Made by a program: the position numbers and the translations under genes. A DNA stretch of 64,000 nucleotides from positions 20,770,001 through 20,834,000 of the forward strand of contig OX419760.1 in assembly GCA_948567375.1 (NCBI GenBank), given 5' to 3'. Numbering within the stretch: the stretch's first letter is position 1; each line of letters starts with the position of its first letter. Positions 12,401 to 25,300 of the stretch are shown in pieces. Source of the DNA: Lunularia cruciata. Lineage: Eukaryota > Streptophyta > Marchantiopsida > Lunulariales > Lunulariaceae. The notes beneath the pieces were generated by a model. It saw only the letters and a program-made list of their open reading frames with translations. It was not told the origin of the DNA and ran no database searches.

Positions 12401-15400
12401 CAAGTTTTCGAACTTTAAGAATTTAAAGGTTCAGAACAAAGCTGTACTTCACAGATAGTTATATTTTCCCTAAAGACTCCTTTGCATATGTCGTTGAAGC
12501 GAGACTCTAGATTTAGGCTATGAAACCAAGAAAAAAATAATTTCCTATTTTAATTTATTTTTAAAATTTTCAATAAAAAAATTTATGTTTTTTTTTTAAG
12601 AATTTGGTTTACTATGGGTTTAACCATGGGTTATAATTTACGAGATTTAGCAATATTAACAAATGAAGTTTTATTAAAAAGTATTACCAAAAAAAAAATT
12701 TGTTGGTACTGAAATTTTAAAATTAGCTTTTCATAGACAAATTTTTGGTTTAAATTATACAAATAATAAATTAAATTTGAAGAGGCCTTCACATCTGAAT
12801 TTAGGAATCTAAGAAGGAACCCTTCCTCAAGTCACATGTCATCCACGCAATAGGAAGCCTGGGACGATTACAGGTGACGGTAATCAAAGATCATGATCGC
12901 TTGCCTATTCTATGCTTTTTGAAATACACTCTTTAGTTAAAGAATTGACCAGAAATTCACACGTGGAACAGTAACCTAGTATTTGATTTGTTCCTCTCCC
13001 GCTGCGAAAGGGGAAGGTTTCTCGTTGTTGTCCAAACTCGGTTGGACTAGCGGTAACAAGAAGAGTGTTCTAGACCACACCATTGCGCGGTAGCTTACAG
13101 GAGCACTTCTTCTGGCCTCAGTGGATAATAACCAAAGCCGGAAGTATTATCTGCACTTTGATGCACGAAAACCAAGTAGCGCACATAGACTAGTTCGTCT
13201 TGTTACTCTGCATAGTTTCTCTCAAATGGGACTCACTGAGAACCCGGATCGCCAATACGTCGTCTACTCTAAACTACTCTGAACTCTGTATCACAAGTTT
13301 TCGTTATGCTTCAAGATCCACACCCATTTCATAATCGGACAAGCAGTGTTTTGCGTTGGTCGGCCTTGGCATCGCAATCCAGGATCAATAATCGCTAGCA
13401 TGTACGAATGCGTTTGATGCCAACAGGCATCGTGTGATAAGCACTTCCAGATCTCAAAGGTGCGGACAAAGACAGCATCCTGTTTTCGTGAATCATGCTT
13501 GGGTATGGCAAGGGGACACGGCATGGCGGACTTGAACAGGGAAACGCGATTTGAGTGTTCTATAATACTTAGCTTGACCATGAATGCCAACTACTACTAA
13601 TGAACAGAACCATGGCTTCACTGAAGCCCAAAAGTGAAGCCAGGTGACAGCATATCGTATCATATGATTCAATATCATGTACTTCAGCATGACTCTTTCC
13701 CGTTCATTTACATATTGAGTACGTGCATAAGTAGCCAAGCACGTACCAGTTGATGAAGACCTCTATTTCATGATTTCTCCTTAAGCTTGTATACTACGCA
13801 AGTTGTTGATCGGGATAAGCAAACTTCTTATTGGGTCTCCAACTAGGACTCGGACATGACCTGGGATTGACTGTCTTTCTAAACCCTGCGTACTTCTTTG
13901 GCCAATGTTTCAGATACGAAGTGGGAAGCACCCATAATGATTACTCCAGTTTGCAAGCACTATCCGCTAGATAACACATTACCTTTCTTTTCCACTTTTT
14001 CAATTTGTTGACCTCTGCAATTGGCACCCTCAAAATCAACTCGAGAGAACGGTGATACTTCACACTACCTTTAATGTACCAATTGCGTATTTTGAGTAAT
14101 GACTACAGTACCCGCTCAGCAGATTACGGTTCCCTCCCGGGCCAGACATAGACTTTGTGATCGAGGTATGATAAGTAAATCCCTCATATCCGTTGTGTAT
14201 AAAAAACCAATTCAAACTTGGCAACATTAGAGTTCCTATCGGTTTAGGGAAGTGTTCGTGACCATGTAATATTGTAATTACATGGTCAATTTTACCCCGA
14301 ATAATTAGAAACTTATTATACCCACAGTCAGAAGGTACTAACCTGAACGGAGTTTTCCCACGCCAGCAAAGAGGCAAGGTCGTGTCCGTAGTATCTTGCA
14401 CAAGTCCACTTCCCTCTAGACCTTCTTGTACCTGTCTCCAAGGAAGATATCAAAATCTAACCAGTTGATCAAGGAAAGTGCTACGTGCACGCTAGATATG
14501 CATCCCTGTCGAACATTTGTGTACTCCTTACAAGCACATGAGCATCTAAGTGTATTTCCAGAGATGGTGGAAGACTCACAGCTGCGACAAACGCTGAGTA
14601 AATATGTGGGACAAAATACGTGTACGAAGTCCCACTGTCGAAGATAAAGTCATTCCCTTCAAGAACGTCCTGTCGAATATCCAATGTAGAGAAACCATAC
14701 TGGATCTTTTGGACATTCACATAGTAGTTCTCCCTGCATGGTAGATAAATATCAGACGTGCTTGTAGACCACCACTGACTAGACCAAGCTGTTTTTGCAT
14801 TGCGATAAGCTGATAAGAAAAAGGCAAGAGGGTTGAAACCAAAACCACGGTCAGAGAGATAAACTTATTTTCAGTAGTATTGTAAAACATTCGCAATCCC
14901 ATTGTCAACAGGTCGAGACCGGAGGTTCTTGCTGGAGAACCTTCCGAATTGCGGTTCTCACGATTTGGGACAAACAATTCTCTCCAGGCAAACCTTCAAG
15001 TTTCCACGTTTGAATTTTTCTGAGAAGGTAGATGCAGGAATACCATCACCTGGCTACAAAGGTATTACATCCCGCCACTACCAGAAGTCGCGATTCAACA
15101 AGGAAAGGCCAGTCGTACTTAATGACACAGCTGGTCGGACGGCACAAGACCTCTATTTCTCATACACATTAACCACAAGCAAAACCGTTCTTAGAACACG
15201 GGTTGATACCAGCGTTTTCTCAAACACATTTCTCAAACACAAAGGTAAGGATAGGGTTGGAGATATACTTCTCAGCCTTGTCCTCCGCCACTTTTGTCCA
15301 TGTCATGCCCCAGGAAGGAACAAGATCGTCCCCAAAGAATAAATATCCTCCTCCATGATTCCCACCCGCTAGACAATGAGCAATGACATTTTTCACAATT

Positions 15401-18400
15401 CCTTGTTGAGCAAGCTGGGCTGGTAACGCTATGCTGGCACTGCTAAGACCAAGGAGTCCATCAGTTTTTGAAGGAGATTGAGCGAAGGAGCCTTGCTGGT
15501 CGTATGAGCACCTGCAGGAAACAAGAGGACATTCAATTCAACTCACTCTCGGGGCTAACTGTTATGATAAACCAAGCTAACTATTATAGTCGCATCAAGC
15601 TGATAAAAACATATCTGTCTTCCCATCACGTTGACGGTAGCCGAGGTAGTCTTTAGACATGTTCTGCCCTGTCGAAAACACGAGTGAATCTGTGCGGCAA
15701 CAATTACTAAAAGGAAGATATAGTGCTACAGGGAGCTCATGTTCTAGAAGACTGACAAGATAGAAAACCCTCTACGTCATTAGAAACTTAAACCAGATGT
15801 CATACACCCATGTCGAGGGGAGTTTACACTTTCCGAGTTCGAAATGACAGGAAAGGTTAAACCACCATCTTCGCAAGCATCTAGTACACATTATTGTCGT
15901 ACTTGATTGACATCCATAACCTCTTGTAACCATCTTGACATCTGACACAGGCAGCTTCCAAATAAATCAGCCCAGTCTGAAAATAAATAAATAAAGTTCC
16001 ACACTTTAGTTTCAGACCTAGAATATTACTCACCCGAACACTGCCCTGGATTTTGCCAAAGTACCGTTCGTGAGAAGAAGGGAAACCACATCAGACAAGA
16101 GTACTCCCGTAGTCGAGCTACTGTCACCATACAGTATTTCGTAGTCACATTGACCACCTCCAGCGCTACAGCCAAAAGAACCCCCACTTTGTATTTTGGC
16201 ACATATAGGCTGCTTACAGTCCACCAACTGGGTACTTGGTCCTTTTGGGTTATACAGAGGATGTGGTGTCTGCAGATAAAAACACAAAGTCAACATCACT
16301 TGAGTCATGATGTCCAGAACTTTTATGGATTGCTACAATGACTTGCTTTCGAGCCCCCTTGATTGGATTGGACAGACCATGACAATATGTACAATAGATC
16401 TCAGTTCCATATGGCTAGCCGTCAAGTCACACAGAGTAGTGATCAGTGCCGAAACTGGTGTGCAATATATGGCGACCTGGACCGGAAATAGGGTAACTGC
16501 AAGAATGCGTAGTCTCGAGAAAAGCAACCGGCGGAAGGTGAATACGTATGAAGTGGAAGAAACATAGAAGGTATACAGGTAGAGAAGACGAGACGAAAAA
16601 CTGCAAAATCAGCTTATGACGATCACTCAAGACTTGCCAGATTTTATTGATATGGGCATGCACATATTAATCTACATTACTGCTATAATAACTTGACTTA
16701 CCTCAGGACAGTTAGAACAAGGTGCATTACAAGACAACCAAGTAAGGTCGCTGCCGGTGTCAATGTCCACGTAATACGGCCTTTCTGGGTTACCCACCAT
16801 TAGTTGCATATAATACAGCCTGCAAAATGAATACTTTAGGGTATTAGTGTTACTGATTCATTTTATCCGCCAGAGAAGCTCCAATTTCCAACATAGAAAT
16901 TAGGCTGAGATAGACAAATCAACTTTTTCCAGTACTATTGGTTCATGTAGTGATTAGACCAATCCACTCAACGTCATACTTTGACTTGAAACTCCCAAGC
17001 TGTCTTGTTCTTGTATTCTTTAGATACGTTCTTAAACAGCAGTCTGCAGTTAGCAGTTGTCTCCATTGATTACCAAATCCGTAGTCAGGACCCTTGTTTC
17101 AAATACAACCACCAGAAAATATTTTCTGAAGCTGTTCCTCTGCTCCAAAGCGGAGCACAAGGAGCAAGAGGTATTACTTTCACAACTCTCTGTCAAGACA
17201 CAAACTGCTGGGTTCATTCTTTCCGGGATAATCCGATATAGGTGGTTACAGCATTGGATTCAGCTTCTTTCCTAATACCGGTAGACTTCCCTGTTGAAAA
17301 CTTAGCGTGAGTAGGCTGATGGGACAGGATATAGGTAGATGAGAGCAGACGCCGTTCTGGGAACGGGTGATCCAGAACTCATGAAATGCAAATAATCAGT
17401 AACCAAGATGTACTTTATGCACAATGCTAGAATAGTGATAAATCCATAAAGTAGAATGCATCGAATGTAACCTGAAGCAAAGGCATATTTGCAACCAATT
17501 GAGAATAACATATATCTAATGGACTAGTAAAAAACTTGAAATCGATAACAGCTATGCAAACAAATGCGAGAAATATAAAACATTAGGTAATTGACCACCA
17601 GTAAGCAGTGCGTGCACGATGAAAATTAAAACGTAGGCTGGAGTCGGGTAGGAACACTGTAGACACGGGAGGTCGAACCATGAATCAGATGGAACGGGAT
17701 AGCACAACAGAATCTCAGTTTTCACGAATCTTTAACGGGAATAGAGGAGATTTCTGCAGGGGGGTGAGTGTTTAGACATTCCCTGCTGGAACAAGACCCT
17801 TATAAGAGTGTGGCGTAATACACCATGCCAACTCGGCACTCGACTAAGGTTGTGAAGTTGAGTAATTGAAACTTGAACGACCACAGGCAAGAAAAAGAAC
17901 CTAACACCATGCCAAGTGGACAACAGACAGTTGTCAAGTTGGGTTACTCGTATGCGAGATCCAACTCAAACCTTTATCAGGACATATTTTATCTATATCC
18001 TATCTACTTGCCGCTCCTGTATAGAGCTTATATGCATCTTTCCCATCATTCTGCGGGGATATCAATGACACGATGAATATAAAGCACAGAAAATTCAAAG
18101 AGTCACGAGGGAGGGAATTAGCTGGGGAATGGAGGAGTGGAACAATGCGAGAGCTGTAGGATGGTGTGGCTGCAGAAACCTGTCGAAGTGTAACAGGGTA
18201 ACGAGAGCGAAGAGAAATAGGACAGGATATAAAGTATATCACAACAAGCGCTATGGACGCTTGAGTCCTGAGACGCTAAACAGCAAAAGCGGAAGCAGAA
18301 GGCGGCCATAGTAAACCTTCACGAAAACACCTGCGACTTCATCAGTGCCGAAGTAGCTGAGCAATTGTCAGTACACCTCGTACTTTCTGCTCGAAAACTC

Positions 18401-21400
18401 ATGAGTGCCAAGGCAAACTCGGTTGCTCCCCTAAAGTGTCCCCTAAAGTGCCATTCAATAGTAATGGGAATGTCCAAAAAGAACAGAGGTGGAAGTGTGG
18501 AAACCAAGGGCAAGCAAAAGTGCAGACAAGCACTTACGCGCTGGAGTCTTAACCGCATAATGAGGATCAGTCCAGAAAGAAAAAAATCCACATGAGTAAG
18601 ATGAGGGAAGAAATCGAGACATACCTGATGGATCCCTGAAATCATAAACGTTTATTAGTAGAGAGGAAGTTCAGGAAACAACAATGAGAGAGAGTCAAGC
18701 AGAGGTTTGTTAGTGATACGAGAGTGGAGCAAGAAAACTTCAGCGCTGCACGGGAAGGGGACGAGTCAACGGGAAAGCAGAGGTGAAGTGAATTAAGGTG
18801 AAGGTTAAGTATACAGTATATATAGGTATACGAGAACAGTATATATATGAATTCAGAAGTCAAGTAGGACTCCCAAACAACAGTATGGTATGGTATACAG
18901 GTACATATATTGGTATACGAGAACAGAAGCCGTTCTGGGAACGGGTTACCCAGAACTCATGAAGTGCAAATGATCGATAAGCAATATGTACATGAATCAC
19001 AATGCTAGAGTAGTGTGAAATCCCTAAGGTAGAATGCATCGAATGTAACCTGCAGCAAAAGCATAATTGAGACAAATTGAGAATAACCGATGGCCAACGG
19101 ACTAATAAAGAACATGAAATCAAGAGCATCTATGCAAACAATAGCGAGGAATAGGAAACGTGATGTAAGAGCCCGCCAGTAAGCAGTGCGTGAACAAAAG
19201 TTGAAGAACGTGGGCTGGAGTCAGGTAGAGACACAAGAGGGCAAAGCAGGAAGCAGTCAAAGAGCGAAGGGAAAAGACTAGGGAGGGAATTAGTTGGAGA
19301 ATGGAGGAGTGGAACAAAACAAGAATTCCCAGATGATGTGGCTGCAAAAATGGGTTGAAGTGTAAAAGGGTAACTAGAGCGAGACGTAAGAGGACAGGAT
19401 ATAAAGAATATCACAACTAGCGCTATGGACACTGGTGTCCTGAGACACTAAACAGCTAAGGGAAGCAGAAGGCGGCCATCATAAACCTCCACAAAAACAC
19501 CTACGACTTCATCAGTGCCGACGTAGCTGAGCAATTGTCAGTACCCCTAGTACTGAGGTTCTGCTTGAAAACTCATGAGTGCCAAGGCACGAGACGCTAA
19601 AACCTATATATATTGGTAAATGAGAGCAGAAGCCGTTCGGGGAACAGGTTATCCAGAACTCATGAAGTGTACAAGTGCACATATTCGATAAACAACATTT
19701 ACATGAATTACAGTGCTAGTGTAGTATGAAAGCTTGAATGCCAAATGCATTGAAAGTAACCTGCAGCAAAAGTATAGGTGCAAAAAAGTAACCTGTAGCA
19801 AAGGCATAAGTGCAAGAAATTGAGAACACAGTACTGCTAATGGACAATAACGAACTTGAAATCGAGAGCAGCTATGCCAACGTTAAAATCGAGAGCAGCA
19901 AGGCCAACACGAGCGTGGGTTAGAGAGCTTGATGTAAGAATTCACCAATAAAAAATAATGAAGTCAGAGAGCAGCAATGCAACCAAAAGCGAGAGGCATA
20001 GGAAACGTGCTATGTGCTGTAAGAGCCCGCCAGGATGCAGTGCGTGGATGAAGCGAGAAGAATAGAAAACTTGCTATAAGAGCCCACCAGGATACAGTGC
20101 GCAGATCAAGATGAAGAACATGGGATGGAGTGGGGGAGGAACACAGGAAACAGTAGAGAGCGAGGCAGGAAGCAGTCAGAGAGCGAATGGAAAAGACTAG
20201 GGAGTGAAATAGTACAGGAATGTGTGGATGTAGCAAGCATTTCGCGATTATGGCAACAGAAACGGGTAGAAATGTAAGAGTGTAACATAGCGAAGCGTAA
20301 GAGGACAGGATAAAGTATATCACTCCCAGTGCTATGGACACTGGAGTCCGGATACGCTAAACAACTGAAGGAAGCAGAAGGCGGCCATAGTAAACCTCCA
20401 CGATAACACCAACGACTTCATCAGTGCCTCACGCAGTGCCGAAATAGCTGAACAATTGTCAGTACTCCTCGTCCCGAGTTTCTGCTCGAAAACTCATGAG
20501 TGCCAAGGCAAACTCGGTTGCTTCCAACAGCGCCGCTATCAGCAGTAAAACAGCTAGCTATCAGCAGTACTAAATGAAACAACAAAACGCCAGGGGAAGG
20601 TTACAGAAATGGGAGGCTACAGAAATGAGCAACTGGAGCTTAAAGTCTTAAAAGAGCAGAAATCGGACGAATGCATAATGTAGGCATGAACGAAATTATG
20701 AAGAAGGGAAAGAAGAAAAAGATCAAAACGCAGGAGAATGTGAGTGATGCGAGACATCCTTCGAAAAACACCTGCAAGGACAGAGTCTATCAGGGTGAGC
20801 AGTGAAAGAGAGCGAAGCACAAAGAAACCAGGAGGAGGTAGTAAGAAAACAAAGGAATGAGCCAGTTAGAAGAGTGTGAAGCTGAGAGCTAGAGAGCAGA
20901 AAGTAAAGCAGAGAGCAGAGAACAAGGCAGAACGGACAGGCATGAAAAGGTGGACTAACGAAGGAACGCACTATGAGCTAAGCAAGACCTAGAACTCAGA
21001 TGAGCAGAAAGCAAAGGAGAAGGAGAGGGTTTCCGAGGGAAGGATGGCCTCGGGTACTGGGAGAGCCTCGGGAACTGTGAAGGAACCAGGCGAGATTGTC
21101 ACACGTGTGAGCTGATGCCACGTGTAACAATGCTACGTATGACTCTGCTTATAACTATACTTATAATATCGATGTATCCTGGTGTATCCTTATCAACAGG
21201 AGAGAACAAATATCCTGAAACGCGCAGTCATGTAAGGAGTGTGAGTAACAAGCTGTAATGGAAGACCTAGAACTCAAAAATACACCATTCCGAGGGAAAC
21301 TTAAAATAACAGACTGTTGAGAACACATACAAGGGAACCGTGAAGTAAAACAACAGATGTGAATTGGGGCAAAAGGGAAGAAAGTGGATAGTCACATAGC

Positions 21401-22279
21401 TGAGAATGGGGGATGCATCAAACATGAGACATGTATATATGTATATGAGAACGGAAACTGTTCTGACCAGTGCCTAAAGAAACAGTCATGAGTAAGTCCT
21501 GATCACCGCTATGGTAAACAAGCCTACAGCGGGTTATCCAGAACTCATGAAATGTAAATGATTGGTAACCAAGATGTTCGTTATGCACAATGCTAGAATA
21601 GTGATAAATCCATAAGGTAGAATGCATCTATAGTAACCTGAGGCAAAGGCATAATTGCAACAAATTGAGAATAACATGTATCTAAAGGACTAGTAAACAA
21701 CTTGAAATCTATGACAGCTATGCAAACGACTGCGAGAAATAAAAAACGTTATGTAATAGACCACCAGTAATCAGTGCGTGACCGATGAAAATTAAAAACG
21801 TGGACTGGAGTCGGGTAGAAACACTGTAGACACTGGAGGTCGATCCATGAATCAGGCAAAGCGCAAAGGAAAAATAATAGGGAGGGAATTAGCTGGGGAA
21901 TGGAGGAGTGGTACAATGCGAGAGCTTATGGATGGTGTGGCTGCAGAGACTTATCAAAGTGTAACAGGGTAACAAGAGCGACGCAAAGGAGGACAGGATA
22001 TAAAGTATATCACAACAAGCGCTATGGACGCTTGAGTCCTGAGACACTAAACAGCAAAGGGAAGCAGAAGGCGGCCAAAGTAACCTCCACGGAAACACAT
22101 GCAACTTCATCAGTGCCTCCCGCAGTGCCGAAGTCGCTGACCAAGTGTCAGTAACCCTGTACCAAGTTTCTGCTCGAAAACTCATGAATGCCAAGGCAAA
22201 CTAGGTTGCTCCCCTAAAGGTATATATATATATTGGTAAATGAGAGCAGAAGCCGTTCGGGAACGGGTTATCCAGAACG

Positions 22280-22344
<65 letters not shown>

Positions 22345-25300
22345 TTCACACTACCAACGAAGAAGGTATGTCCCAATAAGTATCTATCCTCACTTGCAGT
22401 ATAGACTAACACTACTACAGAAAATGATGTAATGCTCTTCCGGCCATCTTGCAGACCATTGAATCTTCCGGCCATTAAATTGATTGAGAAACCAGTGGTA
22501 CAAAGCGGGGACAGCAGGATTAATTTTAACACCTGACATGTTTGCCTGACAAAATATTCTCTCCGGCTTTGCTAGATGAGGTAGAGCGACGCCACCAGTA
22601 GACGGAGCGTTTCGAGGTTGAGGCTCTGTTGGTTAGTTGACAAGAAAATCACGCAAGGTGAGGTAATCAACTAGCAGAGTAACTGAAAACCTAACAGTTA
22701 CAAGTCGCGATCTTCATAACTTCGCTTCCTGAGCCAAGTTATCAAGATCTAGTGTGAATGATCCCATCCAAGAAAACGACTCGGATGATTTTACCGGCTG
22801 AGTTAACCTGGAAAAATAGAAATGAAACTTTCTAGGTATAGGCGGAATCACATTATGAACGAGACGCACTAAAGACACATATGGCAGATGATCAAGGAAT
22901 CTAGATAGCTTACAGAGCCCAACTACAGAAAAAAGAACTTGGCTGTATGTACAACAATTAATGAAGAAAAGTTGAAGGGGGAAATGTGATGGTGAGAGCG
23001 TCTGAAGTAATCTCCAAGGTACTTGCCGTTTGCTTTCGTCCTTCATTCTTCATACCCGCAGAACGAAACCAGGTGGAGCAAAAGACTACAAGAAAATCAG
23101 TCTTAAGGTAAATACTTGGCATCTGCCTTCTTCATACTTTAAGAATCTAAACTCCGGGACGCGATGGATAGATGTATTGATTGTGCCTAGAAGAAACTTA
23201 GTCTTATTCTGGTTTCAACTTCCAATTTACTGGGCTTCCAATTTACTGGGCTTCCGCCTTCATCCTTTGAAATAGAATCAGTAAACATGAGTTCTGCCTT
23301 CATCGTTCATAGACAGACCACGGGGCAAGTCAAAATCAAATTACTGGGATTGATCAGGTTGGCATGGTCATTGCACTTACAGACCCAGCGTGATAACCGT
23401 GAAACAAGTATACAATACTTGGAGTCAAACCACTGGAATCAATCAGTTTAAATGTGTATGAGTACTGAGATTTACCCCTGCATGCTCTATGTCAGCATGA
23501 GCCCGTGAACACAAATACCAAAAGTAGTTAACAAGAAAAACCAGAAGTAGTAAGACACTCAAAGAAAGAATGCACGGAAGCAGCGTATGACTTCATCAGT
23601 GCCCGATGACCCAGGTTTTTACATTTGGCTCCGTGTCGATTCCTCTCAGTCGACCACAATGACACAAATCTACACTACTTGGTAGTCATTAAATTCGATA
23701 ATTAGTCACTGGAATCCATCCATCACTCAGGATCACACCATATATATACTATCTCCATAACCATAAAACAAGTATACAATAAGTCAAGTTAGTGGATCCG
23801 GATCAGGTAGGCACAAGTATTTAACAATGACACCAGTATACATTACTTTGAATCAAGTGTTATAGGTCAAGCCAAAAGATACAGTGTCCTACAGGCTTCA
23901 ACTTCGAAAGGAAACCGACATGTATCCATATTAATGGAATCAATAAGATGAATCAGGTATGAATATTGTATAGCACATACTCACAGCATGTGCTCCACGA
24001 GTCAGCGCGACTCAAGAAGGTTGGAATAGGTTCACTTCCAGTTGGTGGAATGGATGAGGTTGATACCGAAAAATATTTGCGATTGATGATCAAAACTAAC
24101 TAGAGAAGCTCCAGAGATTCAATTTGGCTTGTTGAAAATATTACCGTTCTTCCTCCTCGACGAGGAAGAAAGATTTGGTAGAACATTGCCTTGGATACAC
24201 TTGTCTGTTGTTGGTGGTTTTTTCTGCATCCAAATGGGATTCAACGCTCTGACTTGTTGGTTCTATCCAGGTTGATGTTTGAATCAAACTAGAAAGATGA
24301 GAGATTCAATTTGATTTCTTGAAAATACTACCATTCTTCCTCTTCACTGGGGAACAAAGATTTGGTACAAACATTGTCTTAAATTCAAACCTCTGTCTTG
24401 TTGGAGGTTCTATACTAGATCCGGACGGAGTTAACCCCTGTGCCATGTTGGTTCTATCTAGATACAAATGTTTTCCTAGAAAACCGTGTTTACAACTAAA
24501 GACACACACCTTAATCCTTGGTTCTTACGATGATCACCAGGTCCATAAGCTTCTTCTCTGCTCCTACTTTCTTGGACTTTTTCCTCACCAAGTACAGGAA
24601 CTTCCTTCTTGGTCTTCTTTCCTTTTCTTTCTTTCTTTACTTTCCAAGACAGTCACGTTCTTGTTCTTGTGTTCTCTAGATCCATTATCTGTTAAAAACC
24701 TAGGAGTTGCCTCGTTTGACATTCTTCTTTCTTTCCCGTCTTCAATTCAGTGCACTCGATACATCTATCGGCAGTTGTCACAATTGGCAATTTGCAAATC
24801 ACCAGAAAGGAAACCTGAAGGTTAGGGGACCCTCTCAACTCATACCCGTCAGGATAAATGTTGCCGCGAACTGGAAATACACTTGAGTTTCCGCTTGTAG
24901 CTTGCACGCCTAGGCTGACACCCTTGGGCGGCCCCTCCCACAGTTTCCTCCTGCGAAAGTCCCGCTCCACAAGTCCATCCATGGCTACAACTCCATCAGG
25001 ACTGTTATTGCCAGGTGCCATTGAAACTATATGCTTGGCATAAAGCCTGTGAACATGGACCCAATCTTCTCCTTCGTCCCATTGTTCTTCGAGATAAGAG
25101 AGAGAAGGAGCTCGGAACCATAAAAAGGCAACCACTGCTAGAAGAACCATAAGAGCTATCCCCCTTTTTAATCCAACTCTCTCAAGAACAGGTCGGCCCC
25201 CCGGAGGAGGTGTGGGTTGTTGCACGGTCTCGGTATGGGTGGGAGAGGGTTCAATTTGAAGACTGCTTGTAACATGATGCTGCTGCTTATCTTGGAACGT

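Noticed and set aside
13291-13738. Overlapping minus-strand ORFs of 99 and 81 aa in intron 6
   Set aside because: No family resemblance, no conserved start context, and located between two well supported exons.
22182-22532. ORF with a Tyr-Ile repeat
   Set aside because: Produced by the (TA)n microsatellite.
22450-22560. Cullin-like exon (FLNQFNGRKIQW on the minus strand)
   Set aside because: Only a handful of residues agree, the flanking frame gives no cullin motif, and no splice context supports it.
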